Shown here in pieces: positions 19,457-30,443 of a DNA stretch of 64,000 nucleotides. This stretch comes from Pycnococcus provasolii. Lineage: Eukaryota > Chlorophyta > Pseudoscourfieldiophyceae > Pseudoscourfieldiales. Positions within the stretch are counted from its first letter, which is position 1; each line of letters begins with the position of its first letter. The stretch is taken from NCBI GenBank assembly GCA_049487715.1, contig CP150546.1, forward strand, positions 1 through 64,000, written 5' to 3'. The position numbers and the translations under genes were made by a program. The notes below the pieces were generated by a model that had not been told where the DNA came from, made no database searches, and saw nothing but the letters and a program-made list of their open reading frames with translations.

Positions 19457-21304
19457 ATGCCGATGCTGCAGATAAACAACCAAACAACCGCGCAGAGGAG
19501 GGCGCTCACAAACCCAAAGCGCGCAGCCAGGGGAAGAAAGGTAGGCTACGACAACTGCACACTGAGGGAAGGGAGGGAAGGTGGGGTGGGGTGCGGAGGG
19601 CACAGAAACGGAAGAAGGGATTGTTCGGCGGGGGAGCAACATCCACATTCCGCCGCCGGACTGCGGGCAACGCGAATACGCTGTCAACTCTGCCGCGCAA
19701 GTTGACGAGTCGCGAAGCGGCATATTGTGCTTACTCCTTTTGGTGTTGGGACGGGTGGATTTGTTTCGCCGTGTGGCGCTTGTGTTGCAGCATCAGCGGA
19801 ATGGCAGTACGGTGCCCCCCCTCCCTCCCTCCTTTTTGGCCTTTGTTTGTTTCTTTTCCACCTCTCTCTGGAAAGATGACATGAAAAGAGGCTAGTTGGA
19901 CGTTACACGTACTAACAAAAACTTCATTGCAAAACCACCACACACACTCGTCAACCACAACCACATGATCAAATAAATACGCAGCTTTTCGCAACGTCTG
20001 CGCGGCTTGGAGCTCCGACACCCTGCGCATATGGCGCCTCGTGCTCATCGTTCGCGTCGAGCGGTGCGCACGCGCTGCGCGCGCAGGTGACGTCGTGCGC
20101 GCGCACGTCGGGCGGACCCCGACGCATGGAAGCCCGCATGATGTTCGAGCGTTTCACCGAGAAGGCCATCAAGGTCGTCATGCTCGCTCAGGAGGAGGCG
20201 CGCCGTCTCGGCCACAACTTCGTGGGTACCGAGCAGCTTCTCCTCGGTCTGCTCGGTGAAGGCACGGGCATTGCGTCTAAGGTTCTCAAGGGTCTCGGTC
20301 TTAACCTGAAGGAGGCGCGCATCGAGGTGGAGAAGATCATCGGACGCGGCTCAGGGTTCGTGGCGGTGGAGATTCCGTTCACGCCGCGTGCGAAGCGCGT
20401 TCTCGAGCTCGCGCTCGAGGAAGCACGCCAGCTTGGGCACAACTACATCGGAACGGAGCACCTTCTGCTCGGTCTTCTCCGCGAGGGCGAGGGCGTCGCC
20501 GCGCGCGTTCTCGAGAACCTTGGAACGGACACGGCGAAGGTTCGCACGCAGGTGATTCGCATGGTAGGCGAGTCTCAGGAGGCTGTCGGTGCCGCCGCGG
20601 GCGCTGGAGGTGCTTCCGGCAACCAGAAGACGCCCACGCTCGAGGAGTTCGGCACGAACCTCACGAAGCAGGCTGAGGAGGGCAACCTCGACCCGTGCGT
20701 CGGCCGCACGAACGAGATGCAGCGCGTGATCCAGATTCTCGGCCGCCGCACGAAGAACAACCCCTGCCTGATTGGCGAGCCTGGCGTTGGAAAGTCAGCC
20801 ATCGCCGAGGGCCTCGCGCAGGCGATTGCCAACAACAACGTCCCCGAGACTGTCGAGGGCAAGCAGGTGGTCACGCTCGACATGGGACTTCTCGTGGCGG
20901 GAACCAAGTACCGCGGCGAGTTTGAGGAGCGTCTCAAGAAGCTCATGGACGAGGTGAAGCAGTCCGACGACATCATCCTCTTCATCGACGAGGTGCACAC
21001 GCTCATCGGCGCCGGCGCCGCCGAGGGTGCGATCGACGCGGCGAACATCCTCAAGCCCGCGCTTGCGCGAGGTGAGCTGCAGTGCATCGGCGCCACCACG
21101 ATTGACGAGTACCGCAAGCACATCGAGAAGGATCCCGCGCTCGAGCGCCGTTTCCAGCCTGTTCAGGTCCCCGAGCCAACCGTGGACGAGGCGATTCAGA
21201 TTCTCCAGGGACTGCGCGAACGCTACGAAATTCATCACAAGCTTCGGTACACCGACGAGGCGCTCGAGGCTGCCGCGCAGCTTGCCAGCCAGTACATCAG
21301 CGAT

Positions 21305-21336
<32 letters not shown>

Positions 21337-22666
21337 TGACGAGGCTGGTTCGCGCGTTCGCCTCGCACACGCGCAGCTCCCCGAGGAGGCGCGCGAGCTC
21401 GACAAGGAGCTCAAGGGCGTTGTGAAGGAGAAGGATGCCGCGGTTCGTGGACAGGACTTCGAGAAGGCTGGACAGCTTCGCGACCGGGAGATGGAGCTGA
21501 AGAGCCAGATCCAGGCGATCACCGGCAAATCGAAGGAGGAGGGCGAGGCTGAGAAGGAGAGCGAGGGTGAGGGCGGCGCCGTCGTCACGGAAGCTGATAT
21601 CGCCAACATCGTCGCAAATTGGACAGGAATCCCCGTGGAGAAGGTGTCCAGCGACGAGGTGGAACGCCTGCTGAAGATGGAGGAGACGCTGCACAAGCGC
21701 CTGATTGGCCAGGAGGAGGCTGTGGTGGCGTGCTCTCGCGCGATCCGCCGAGCGAGAACGGGACTGAAGAACCCCAACCGCCCCATCGCGAGCTTCATCT
21801 TCTCCGGACCTACCGGAGTGGGCAAGTCCGAGCTCGCCAAGTCTATCGCCGAGTACTTCTACGGCAGCGAGGAGGCTATGGTACGTCTCGACATGTCCGA
21901 GTTCATGGAGCGCCACACCGTCTCCAAGCTCATCGGATCGCCCCCCGGATACGTGGGCTACAACGAGGGTGGCCAGCTCACGGAGGCTGTCAGGCGAAGG
22001 CCGTACTCGCTCGTTCTCTTCGACGAGGTGGAGAAGGCGCACCCCGACGTGTTCAACATGATGCTTCAGATCCTCGAGGATGGCCGTCTCACGGACAGCA
22101 AGGGACGCACGGTTGACTTCAAGAACACGCTGCTGATCATGACGTCGAACGTTGGAAGCAGTGTGATCGAGAAGGGTGGCGGCGGTCTTGGCTTCCAGCT
22201 GAGCAACGACGATGCGGACTCGCAGAGCTACAACAGGATCAAGACCCTGGTCAACGAGGAGCTGAAGAACTACTTCCGCCCCGAGTTCCTCAACCGTCTT
22301 GACGAGATCATCGTGTTCCGTCAGCTGACGAAGCTGGAGGTGAAGGAGATCAGTGCTTACATGCTCAAGGACGTGTTCACCCGCCTTAAGGAGAAGGAGA
22401 TTGACCTTGAGGTGACGGAGCGCTTCCGTGACCGCCTCGTGGACGAGGGGTACAGCCCGAGCTACGGCGCTCGTCCGCTGCGCCGTGCTATCATGCGCCT
22501 TCTCGAGGATGTGCTCGCGGAGCGCATGCTCGGAGGTCTTCTGAAGGAGGGTGACAGTGCCATCGTCGACGTCGATGCCGCGGGTAACGTCGTGGTGCTC
22601 GGCGCGAATGGTGAGGCGCTCGGCGAGGCGACGGCCATCAGCGAGACGCCCGCGGGCATCAGCTAG
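19457..22666 (+). CDS. CLPC: Plastid ClpC chaperone (HSP100), two exons
   Basis: Proposed as join(19457..19540, 19985..22666), 921 residues. The main frame lacks an ATG before the conserved [20 protein letters not shown] start of ClpC. Splicing a 28-codon exon beginning [17 protein letters not shown] onto [20 protein letters not shown] supplies an Arg/Ser/Ala-rich transit peptide. The protein has two Clp-N repeats, AAA module 1 ([13 protein letters not shown], then [15 protein letters not shown]), a UVR middle region ([20 protein letters not shown]) and AAA module 2 ([13 protein letters not shown], then [13 protein letters not shown]). It unfolds stromal proteins for the ClpP protease and assists import. 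A short start at 20126 is possible but would lack targeting. Family assignment is certain; exon 1 is a prediction. Confidence 0.9.
19541..19984 (+). other. Predicted intron in ClpC transit peptide
   Basis: The 444-base span begins GTAGGC, has a consensus branch site TACTAAC at 19910-19916 and ends CGCAG at the first AG after that branch site. It is phase 0 and joins two in-frame exons. The TAA within the branch site closes the downstream frame, which supports splicing. Confidence 0.7.
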
Positions 22667-22730
22667 ACGGCGCTGCCTTAGTACTTCTCCTCACGTGCGT
22701 GTGAGCGCGAGCGAGTGAGTGAGTGAGTGA

Positions 22731-22735
<5 letters not shown>

Positions 22736-22800
<65 letters not shown>
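22736..22800. repeat. (TG)n microsatellite
   Basis: An almost uninterrupted TG array of about 32 units in the gap between ClpC and the ribosome recycling factor gene. Confidence 0.97.
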
Positions 22801-22801
<1 letters not shown>

Positions 22802-22951
22802 TGACACGGGTGTGGTCGTCAGCGGTGGGGTGGCTGAGAGAGATGGGTATATGCCGATATCATCGAACGATGTAAGAACCTGCAGCGGTTTTCCCCAAAT
22901 CTCCAAACCCCGTGCCCCTCCTCCCCCCCTCGCCCCCCCCCCATCTTCAAC

Positions 22952-23914
22952 ATGTTACCAACTTCGTGGTGCTGGTTGGTGTCACGTCGTGCGTGTGCCG
23001 CGGGACGGCGCGCTCTTCTTGACGCGCACACGCCGCTGCTTCCTAGCACGAAAACGTGTGCCGCTTGCCGTCCAGCGAGAACGCTTCTCACCTTCGCTAC
23101 CGTCACCGACGTCAATGCAACAAATATGTCGGTAACGCACACAGCGACAAACCAGCCTTGGACTTCAACAACGTCGCCAGCTTTCACGTCTTCGCGTTCT
23201 CTCTCTGACATGTTATTTCGGCGCGGTTTTGCGAAGAAAGGCAAGAAAAAATCCGCTCCGGCAGACGAGAACTCCGGTGCGGCTGCACAAGAAGCTGACA
23301 GCGGCGACGGCGACGGCGCTGAAGGAGGCGCCGTCGACGCCGATCACTTTGACGTCGACGGCATGTTCGACGACGAGGCTTTCTACGGTTACGTGCGTGA
23401 GCGCATGGACGTCACGGTGTCCTTTTATGCGGACGAGCTATCTAGCTTGCAGACGGGACGTGCGAGCCCGGCGATGCTCGAGCGTCTGAGCGTCGACGCG
23501 TACGAGACGCGCATGAGCCTGCAGGAACTCGCAACGGTCACGGTGCTCAACACGTCGACTCTCAGCGTTACGCCGTACGATAGCAGCGTCGCAGAATCCA
23601 TTGAAAAGGCCATACGCACCGCGGCGCTAGGACTCAACCCCGTGTCGGAAGCAGGTGGTACGACGATCACCGTGCCTGTGCCACCCCCCTCGGCGGAAAG
23701 CAAGGAGGCTATGCGCAAGCACGTCACGAAAAGCGGCGAGGCGACGAAGGTGAAGATACGCGCCGTGCGCCAGCGTGCGTTGAACATAGCCAAGGCGAGC
23801 AAATCGCTGACGGAGTCTGAGCGCAAAGTCGTTTCGAAGGAGGTGCAAACGATCACCGACAACTTCGTCAGCCAGGTTGGCGACATGAGCAAGGCGAAGG
23901 AGGCTGACCTTTGA
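22952..23914 (+). CDS. Organellar ribosome recycling factor
   Basis: 320 residues from the ATG at 22952. The N-terminus is rich in Arg, Ala and Ser with almost no acids for 60 residues, and is followed by FRRGFAKKGKKKS, a pattern common in mitochondrial precursors. Residues 144-320 are an RRF domain: LQTGRASPAMLERLSVD, TITVPVPPPSAESKEAM, and KASKSLTESERKVVSKEVQ. RRF splits post-termination ribosomes so subunits can be reused. Mitochondrial targeting is favoured, but plastid cannot be excluded. A GTAACG within the leader could be a donor, yet the frame is open without splicing. Confidence 0.85.
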   Translation: MLPTSWCWLVSRRACAAGRRALLDAHTPLLPSTKTCAACRPARTLLTFATVTDVNATNMSVTHTATNQPWTSTTSPAFTSSRSLSDMLFRRGFAKKGKKKSAPADENSGAAAQEADSGDGDGAEGGAVDADHFDVDGMFDDEAFYGYVRERMDVTVSFYADELSSLQTGRASPAMLERLSVDAYETRMSLQELATVTVLNTSTLSVTPYDSSVAESIEKAIRTAALGLNPVSEAGGTTITVPVPPPSAESKEAMRKHVTKSGEATKVKIRAVRQRALNIAKASKSLTESERKVVSKEVQTITDNFVSQVGDMSKAKEADL

Positions 23915-24136
23915 ATTAGTATTGTGGAAAAGAAATTTGAACTATTTTTTTTACCTTATTATTAATTTCGTTGTGTTTTGTTTTTAGCTGGCAATGCCTT
24001 TAACACATTTAACGATAAAGAAGAGGAATGTGTGTACATGTGTGTGTGTGAATGCGTCGCTTCAAACACACGTCTCGTACACCAGCAAAAAGAGTGTGAA
24101 GGCATTGCTCAAAAGGGAGGGTGAAAAAAATCAAAT

Positions 24137-25729
24137 CTAAGCGCTGCTCGTCGTCATGGGAGCTGGCGCCGCCTCTGTTGCCTCAACCTTCGTCGGCAGT
24201 GTCGACGCCACTGTCTCCGTCGCGTCCATCTTCGGTGGCATCGTCGATGCCGCCATCGCCTCGTCAGAGGTGTTCGGTGATCCCGCCTGAGGGGTTGCCA
24301 ATTCTGCACAAGGCGATGCCGCCTGCGGCGACTCGAGTGGCGACGACGACGCAGCCACCATTTCCGCAAGCATCTTCTTCGATACAAAACGCCCGCCGAC
24401 GCGTGGTTGGCCGTCGGCGTGCTTTTTGCGACTCTGATATGCCACCTTTTTGGAAGCCTCGAAGTTCAAACGCGGCTTTTTCTCATTCTTAAATCGCATG
24501 ATGCGCTTCCACCGTTCGTCTCGGTTCAGCGGCGCGGGCGGTGCCAAGGAACCGTCTGCGCTCTTGCCACCTCCATGCGAAGTCATTCTTTCAGATCCGT
24601 CGAGCTCGTTTAAGCTGGACGGCACGCTGAAGCTCTTTCGTGTCAAGCCGCCTCCGCCGAATGGTGCTTGGTGCACCATTCCTATCGATTCCGCCTTAGC
24701 AGACAGCATGGTACCCGGCGGTGGCTGCTGCATCATCCCATGAGGCATATGCGGAGGGTAACCACTCAAGTTGGTGCGCGCGGAAGGCTGCTGCATGCTG
24801 GCTCCACCAACCATGGAGGTGCTATCGACTGGCTGCGTTGCGTGCGAAGCCTCCGACTTCACCGCGGATGGAACTGCCGCCATGCGCTGTTGGTGCTGCG
24901 GTTGGAGCTGCGAATGCCGTTGCCGTGATGCTGCAGCCGCCGTCATCTGCTGCTGCTGCTGCTGCTGCAAATGTCGAAGCTGCTGCTGTTGTTGTTGCTG
25001 CTGGTGGTGCTGCTGGTGCTGGTGGTGCTGCTGGTGCTGCTGGTGCTGCTGGTGGTGCTGCTGCTGCGAAGTTTGATTGTGGTAGTGTGCACCTGGCGGT
25101 GCACCTGGTGGAGGCAGACCGTGACCGTACATATTATGTGCTGTGACGGGGGGTGCACCGCTGCTCGAAGGGAGGAGCGTGCTGGTATTCCGGCCGTAGT
25201 ATCCCGCCACCATCCCGTACGTCGCGGGTGGCATCGGCCCACCGTACGAGTTGTGTGAAGCCGCAGATGACGTCGGCATCCTCTGAGCTGCGGGAACGGG
25301 AGGAGGAGCTGACGAGAATGTCGTGAGATCCGGAGAGACTGACGCCGCGGAAACGAACGGAGGAACGCCACCAGGACGCGCAAAGTTTGTTGCCGCGTCA
25401 CGCTTGAGGTCGCCATCCGCACCTCCGATGAGGTAATCCAGGTCGCCCATCTCCCCGCCGAGGAACCAAGGCACGCCTGCTTCGCCACCTCCTAGCCCGA
25501 GCGTGTCGACAATGTCGCCAAAGTCCCCGCCATCGACAAGAACGTCGTCCTCCTCCCTCGCCTGCGTGAGCGTCCCTAGGTTGGTATCTGAGACGCACCG
25601 CCGCATAAACGACTTTTGCATGGTTCTCGCGGCTGTGCTCGGCGCGACGTTAAGCGAGGAGAGTCTGTCCGCTTCCTCCATGCTAGGTGCGTACGAGATT
25701 CCTACGAGCACTGCGTCTTCGTCGTCCAT
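24137..25729 (-). CDS. CCT-motif protein (CONSTANS/TOC1-like regulator)
   Basis: 530 residues from the ATG at 25729. The only recognisable domain is a CCT motif at about residues 405-452: RDERWKRIMRFKNEKK, then NFEASKKVAYQSRKKHADG, then QPRVGGRFVSKK. CCT motifs in plants and green algae bind DNA with NF-Y subunits or other proteins in light and clock regulation. The N-terminal 130 residues are acidic and carry conserved-looking pieces (EAGVPWFLGGEMGDLDYLIG). The centre is a His/Gln tract over 60 residues long, encoded by CAG/CAC repeats (24945-25075 region). There is no B-box or receiver domain, so it is neither a true CONSTANS nor a PRR. It is probably nuclear. Confidence 0.82.
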   Translation of the reverse strand: MDDEDAVLVGISYAPSMEEADRLSSLNVAPSTAARTMQKSFMRRCVSDTNLGTLTQAREEDDVLVDGGDFGDIVDTLGLGGGEAGVPWFLGGEMGDLDYLIGGADGDLKRDAATNFARPGGVPPFVSAASVSPDLTTFSSAPPPVPAAQRMPTSSAASHNSYGGPMPPATYGMVAGYYGRNTSTLLPSSSGAPPVTAHNMYGHGLPPPGAPPGAHYHNQTSQQQHHQQHQQHQQHHQHQQHHQQQQQQQQLRHLQQQQQQQMTAAAASRQRHSQLQPQHQQRMAAVPSAVKSEASHATQPVDSTSMVGGASMQQPSARTNLSGYPPHMPHGMMQQPPPGTMLSAKAESIGMVHQAPFGGGGLTRKSFSVPSSLNELDGSERMTSHGGGKSADGSLAPPAPLNRDERWKRIMRFKNEKKPRLNFEASKKVAYQSRKKHADGQPRVGGRFVSKKMLAEMVAASSSPLESPQAASPCAELATPQAGSPNTSDEAMAASTMPPKMDATETVASTLPTKVEATEAAPAPMTTSSA

Positions 25730-26595
25730 CTGTGGTCCGGAGTGGTAGTATGTCCTTTGTTAGATGGTGGAGACGTTAGGCGTGGTGTTGTTGTCCTATA
25801 GTCTAGTCGTTGTCGTTGGGGGCAGCGAAGAGGAGGCGGAGAGGAGAGGAGGCGGAGGAAGGGCGAGGGAAAGGGAGAGGCTGAAAGGGAAGGGGGGAAG
25901 GACGCGTGGTTGTCTTGGGGTTGTGGATAGCCTCCCCCTGACTTTCAGATTTGGTCGGCTTTTCTTTTCCCTTTCGTCGGGATGGATCTCACTCTGCGCA
26001 GGACCTCAGAAAAGAAAGCTGAGGCTGCAAAGGGGCGTCCCCGGCAAGCGGCACGACGCGAAGAGCCAGCCTAGGAAGCCTAGGGACACCGGCCTGGGAG
26101 GAAGTGATTCTCACTGAATGATGAGGAGTGTATCTACGCAATGAGATTCGGGAAGGGCGCAAAAAAGGCCGCAGGTTCCACGGTGAATCCCCGGGAGGAC
26201 GGGGCCATTCAACTACCAACGGGAGGAGGGTTTGTCCTCTGCATATCCTGGGGATTCACCATTGCCCTGCATTCCTTGTTCTTCTGAGAATCTGAGAAGG
26301 CCGAGGGACGAGAAGCCCGAAGCAGACTCGTCGAGAAGCCAAAGCATTTGGAAAAGGGCCGTTGTTCAAGTCCCCTCCTCGGGCCCAGCAGGCCTCTGAA
26401 GCCACGCGCGCTGGCCCCTCCCCTTCCCTTCCCTCCTCCTCCCTCCTCCTCCCTCCCCCTCCCCTTCCCAAGAAAAACACGCGCACACGCGACAACGACG
26501 AGAAGAAGAGAAGAGAAGGGCCGTCCTGCGCTCAACACGCACCTTGAACACAACGAATCAGGCAACGACGAGCACGACGACGGAACAACCTCGCC
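25730..26595. promoter_or_regulatory. Intergenic region between divergent CCT and DUF789-like genes
   Basis: 866 bases separate the two start codons. Open frames here are Arg- or Ser-rich and conflict between strands. Purine-rich (25810-25900) and pyrimidine-rich (26425-26470) stretches are seen, plus ATCCCCGGGAG near 26186. I see no gene. Confidence 0.5.
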
Positions 26596-26982
26596 ATGAA
26601 GATGGGACGGCGGAGAGAAACGCACGCATCCAGAGGAACCACCAGCGAAGTGTGCGCAGAAGACGACGTGCCGACGACCAGTGGCAGCAGCACGCGGCTC
26701 GTGTTCACGGTGCCGTCGTCGCAGCCTGCTGTCGTCAACCGAACCTCGATGGACGGTGACGACGACGGCGGCGACGACGACGACGTTCGTGAAGAAATTC
26801 TCGACAACTCGACGACTCGTGAACGGTGCTGTTCCGATGCGAAGCTTGATCTCGCGTACCTGCCGCACAACCCCGAGCTCGCGTCGCAGATGGCCAAATG
26901 GCCGGCGATCCTGTACCGAAACGGCACCGCCATTGGAAAACTCGTCGAGCCGGACATCTGGACAGACGACGATGCGCCGCCT

Positions 26983-27014
<32 letters not shown>

Positions 27015-27562
27015 ATCGTCGCTGGACGACGATACCCTGCGTGCGATGGCTGACAGCGGCCTTCCGTTTCGCATCTACCACCTCACATACCGCACGTGGT
27101 TACCAGCCAGCAAGGCGAAGCATAAAAGCAACGGCGCACCTCTAAGCATCCTTGACGACTTTGCGTTCCGAGCAGGGTCGTTTCACGCATCTGTGTTTGG
27201 AAAGCTCGACGGCCGATCGTTCGTCATACCTCTCCGCTTCGCGTTTGGCGGTGCCGCGGCAGCCGCCAAGGCGGCTCTCGTCACGCAAAGACGCGCGTAC
27301 GTGAGAAGACACCAGTGCATGCGCCGCGAGCAAACGAATACAAACACAAAAATGGAAGACGTCGATGCGGACATCACGGTGGCCTGCGGAGAGGGTCTCG
27401 AGCGTGTCAATCTCGTGCTCGACACGCGCGCTTCGCCGTCGTACGTCAAGGCGATTCGAATTCAGATTATCGTCGGGCACGAAGCTGGTGTCGACTGTGC
27501 TACCGCTGCAACGAGCTCGGTCGAACGAGATGTTCGAAGCAGACGTACCAAATGCACGAGTG

Positions 27563-27605
<43 letters not shown>

Positions 27606-30360
27606 ACACGAGAGTCAAGACGACTCCAACACCGACAACATCATTCAAAACGATGCAGATGGCAGGACACCGCCTGACGATGATATGCAAAAACAAAATG
27701 GCGAGCCGTCCACAACGCCATCCAAACGTGTACATAATTGTGCGAACACTTCGACGACACAAAAGGGCAGCGAGCAGCAGCAGCGTGGCGAAGCTCCAGC
27801 CTCGCAAGACTCCTCAGCCCCAGCCTCGCAAGATACCTCGAACAGCGCAGAGACTCGAAGAGCGGTGTACATGCGTAGCTCCGGAAGGAGAAATGGAAGT
27901 ATGGCGGGAAGCGACGGCGATGGGGACGATGATCCGCCTGAGCGAAATGGAACGTGGCGTCGTATTCCTAATGATGATGGAGTTCCGCCGAAGAAACAGC
28001 CGGCGACGGATCAGGATGACGACGACGAAAACGACGACGACGACGACGAAAACGATGTGGAGAATGGCGACGCGCGTGACGATGATGTCGACGACGACAC
28101 GGACGACGGAATTCCTCTGGGCAACAGACGAACGAGCGCAGACAGCCTCGTCGACAGGTCGTCGTCTGGCGACGAAGACGGTGAGGAGGAGGCACGTATT
28201 GGGCGTCGATCGCGCTCCGACGATGAGCTTATGCTTGATGGTCTCAACGGCGAGCCATTCACCGGGAGCAGTGGCGGTCACGAGACGGACGATTCGCTCG
28301 TCTCCAGTGAGCTGCGCAGTGGAAGCGAGGCGAGCATAGGTGATAGCCCAACGGGGAGCGAGAGTGAGACCATCTCAAGTGTCGAGACGGATTCAAGTCC
28401 GACGGGAAGCTGGTGCAGCGAAGACGCGGCGCAGATGTTCCTCGAACCTGGCGGGCGAGAGGTGCCTCGCATGTCTCCTGCACGAACGGTGATGCAGCCT
28501 CCCATCGTCAGCATGCACGGCATCGTGAGCACCCCCCGTGCTTCGTCGGATGACGCGGAAACAGTGCCAGCGTTCTCGCCACGAAGCAGCAACGACGCGA
28601 GTACAGCCACCACCGCCACCATCGGCTTTAGCACGCCGTCGAAAGCCAAGTCGATGGATGCCGGATGTCAGGCGAAGCTGCTTTCCGACGAGGGGCTTGA
28701 CCGCGCATCCGAGCTGAACCGCACACCTGGTGTGGATGCTGAAACGCAGACGCGGAACACGAAAAAGACGGGAAAGTCGGGTCAGAGGGGCTTTCTGACG
28801 CCCCTTAAGAACGCCACCGACCACGAGCGAGAGAGAAGTGCGAGTGCCGGTGAATTTCCAACATCCGCTCTTGACGTATTTTCTGCTGTTTCGGCGATGT
28901 CCGCGGACGCCAATGTGATCACGATGTCGACGTTACACGGCGACGCCACAGATCCTGACACGACCATGAACGGACTCCTGGATGGAAAGGCGCCACTTGC
29001 TTCGGCATTGGCAATGGCCACCACGTCGGAGCCGGTTCTTGATGCGGTGAATGCGTCTGCTTCTGCTAGAATTTCCACAGGCACGGGCACTTCCACGGTC
29101 GACGCGTCGACCACGGCGGAGGAGAGTGCGACTACGTCAGTCGCAACTACGGCGACGAATGCGGCTACCGAAGCGAAGACTTCGACGCTGGAGGTGGGGG
29201 TTCGCACGGCCGCCACAGCCACGGTCAGCACGGCTACGTCCACGGAAGATGTGCGGATGACGCAGTCGTCGACTGTACAAACGGCAAGTGCTGCTCCTCC
29301 GCTGGTGAAGGACGTTGGCGAGCAAGCGGATGTGAAGACAAAAAACAGCAGGAGCACACCCAAGCGCATGTCTATGCCACATCTCGAGTACCAAGGCCCG
29401 CCGGTTCCAGTGGTACCACCTGCGCTCTGCCAGGCACCCGTTCGCGCGGATTTCGAGCGTCTGCTCACGGCAACGATGCCGTCAGCGGCAAGGACGGATG
29501 GCGGGGCAACTCTGCAGGATCTGTGGGGATGGTACAAGAAGCCGAGCTTTTTCGGGTGCCGCGTGGACACTTTGTCTGGCCCTCGCGGTGCAAGTCAGGC
29601 GTTCTACGTTCCCTTCCTAAGTGCGATGCAACTTTTCAAGCGAGGTGCGGGCAAGACGGAGAATGGTGGCGCGGGAGTGGCGGACACAGCAAATGCGGAG
29701 GGAGCGACTGATGTTGCCACGCCGTCCACCGCAACGAACATCGGCAGCACCGCGCAGGAAGTGACGGCATCCGCGTCGGCGGACACGTCATTTTTGTTTG
29801 AATTTTTCGAAACGGATCCTCCTCCGTTTCGCCCACCGCTCTTCGAGAGGATGAAGCGCCTTGGGGAATCCAGCGGAATTCCCAATCTTTGGTCGACACG
29901 TCTGGCTGATTTGCACGAGAGCAGCTGGATTTGTGTGGCGTGGTATCCCATCTACCGCGTTCCCGACGGTCCGCTACGCACGTGTTTCTTGACGTATCAC
30001 ATCTTGGGAGTGGATGGCGTGAATCGCGATGCCAACGACGCCGCCGACGACGAAGACGTGTCCAAGAGCGTGCCGTCAGCGCTCACAGCCGTGGGCTTCA
30101 AGTGGTACTACCCCGCTATGACGGGAACGAATCACGAGCACTGGTTTGCAAGCCACGACGCGGATGTGGAAGATGCGGCGGCCGGTGGTCTGGATGAAGA
30201 TTCCGTCGAGGCGTACCAAAGCACGGAGATGCGTCTCTCCGAGCTGGAGTACAACGCGATGGTGCTCGCTCGGGGTAGCCTGCGCCCAATCAACGAGCCG
30301 GCAAAGCGGAGGCACCCGGACTTTGAATTTTTCTCTCGTCGCAACGCCGCGGGGCGATAA
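26596..30360 (+). CDS. Large protein with C-terminal DUF789-like domain
   Basis: 1254 residues from the ATG at 26596. The C-terminal 320 residues match the plan of plant DUF789 proteins: VRADFERLL, TLQDLWGWYKKPSFFGC, YVPFLSAMQLF, FLFEFFETDPPPFRPPLFER, SSWICVAWYPIYRVP and TCFLTYHIL. Their biochemical role is unknown. The N-terminal 300 residues contain another ordered part (LPFRIYHLTYRTWLPASKAK, SFVIPLRFAFGGAAAAAKAA) that I do not recognise. Between them lie about 600 disordered residues with long Asp tracts (GAC repeats near 27580-27605 and 28015-28050) and Ser/Thr/Ala-rich stretches. Land-plant DUF789 proteins are much shorter, so the insertion and the N-terminal part are unusual. Confidence 0.72.
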
Positions 30361-30443
30361 AATGATTTTACTCGAACAAGTGCGTGTCGGGTGAATTGTG
30401 AATGTGTTACAACATAAGTCTAGTCTAAGAATGTATAGCAGTC

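Noticed and set aside
20795-22042. Long minus-strand open frame (415 codons, Leu/Val-rich) opposite ClpC
   Set aside because: It is the antisense shadow of strongly conserved ClpC coding sequence with GC-biased third positions.
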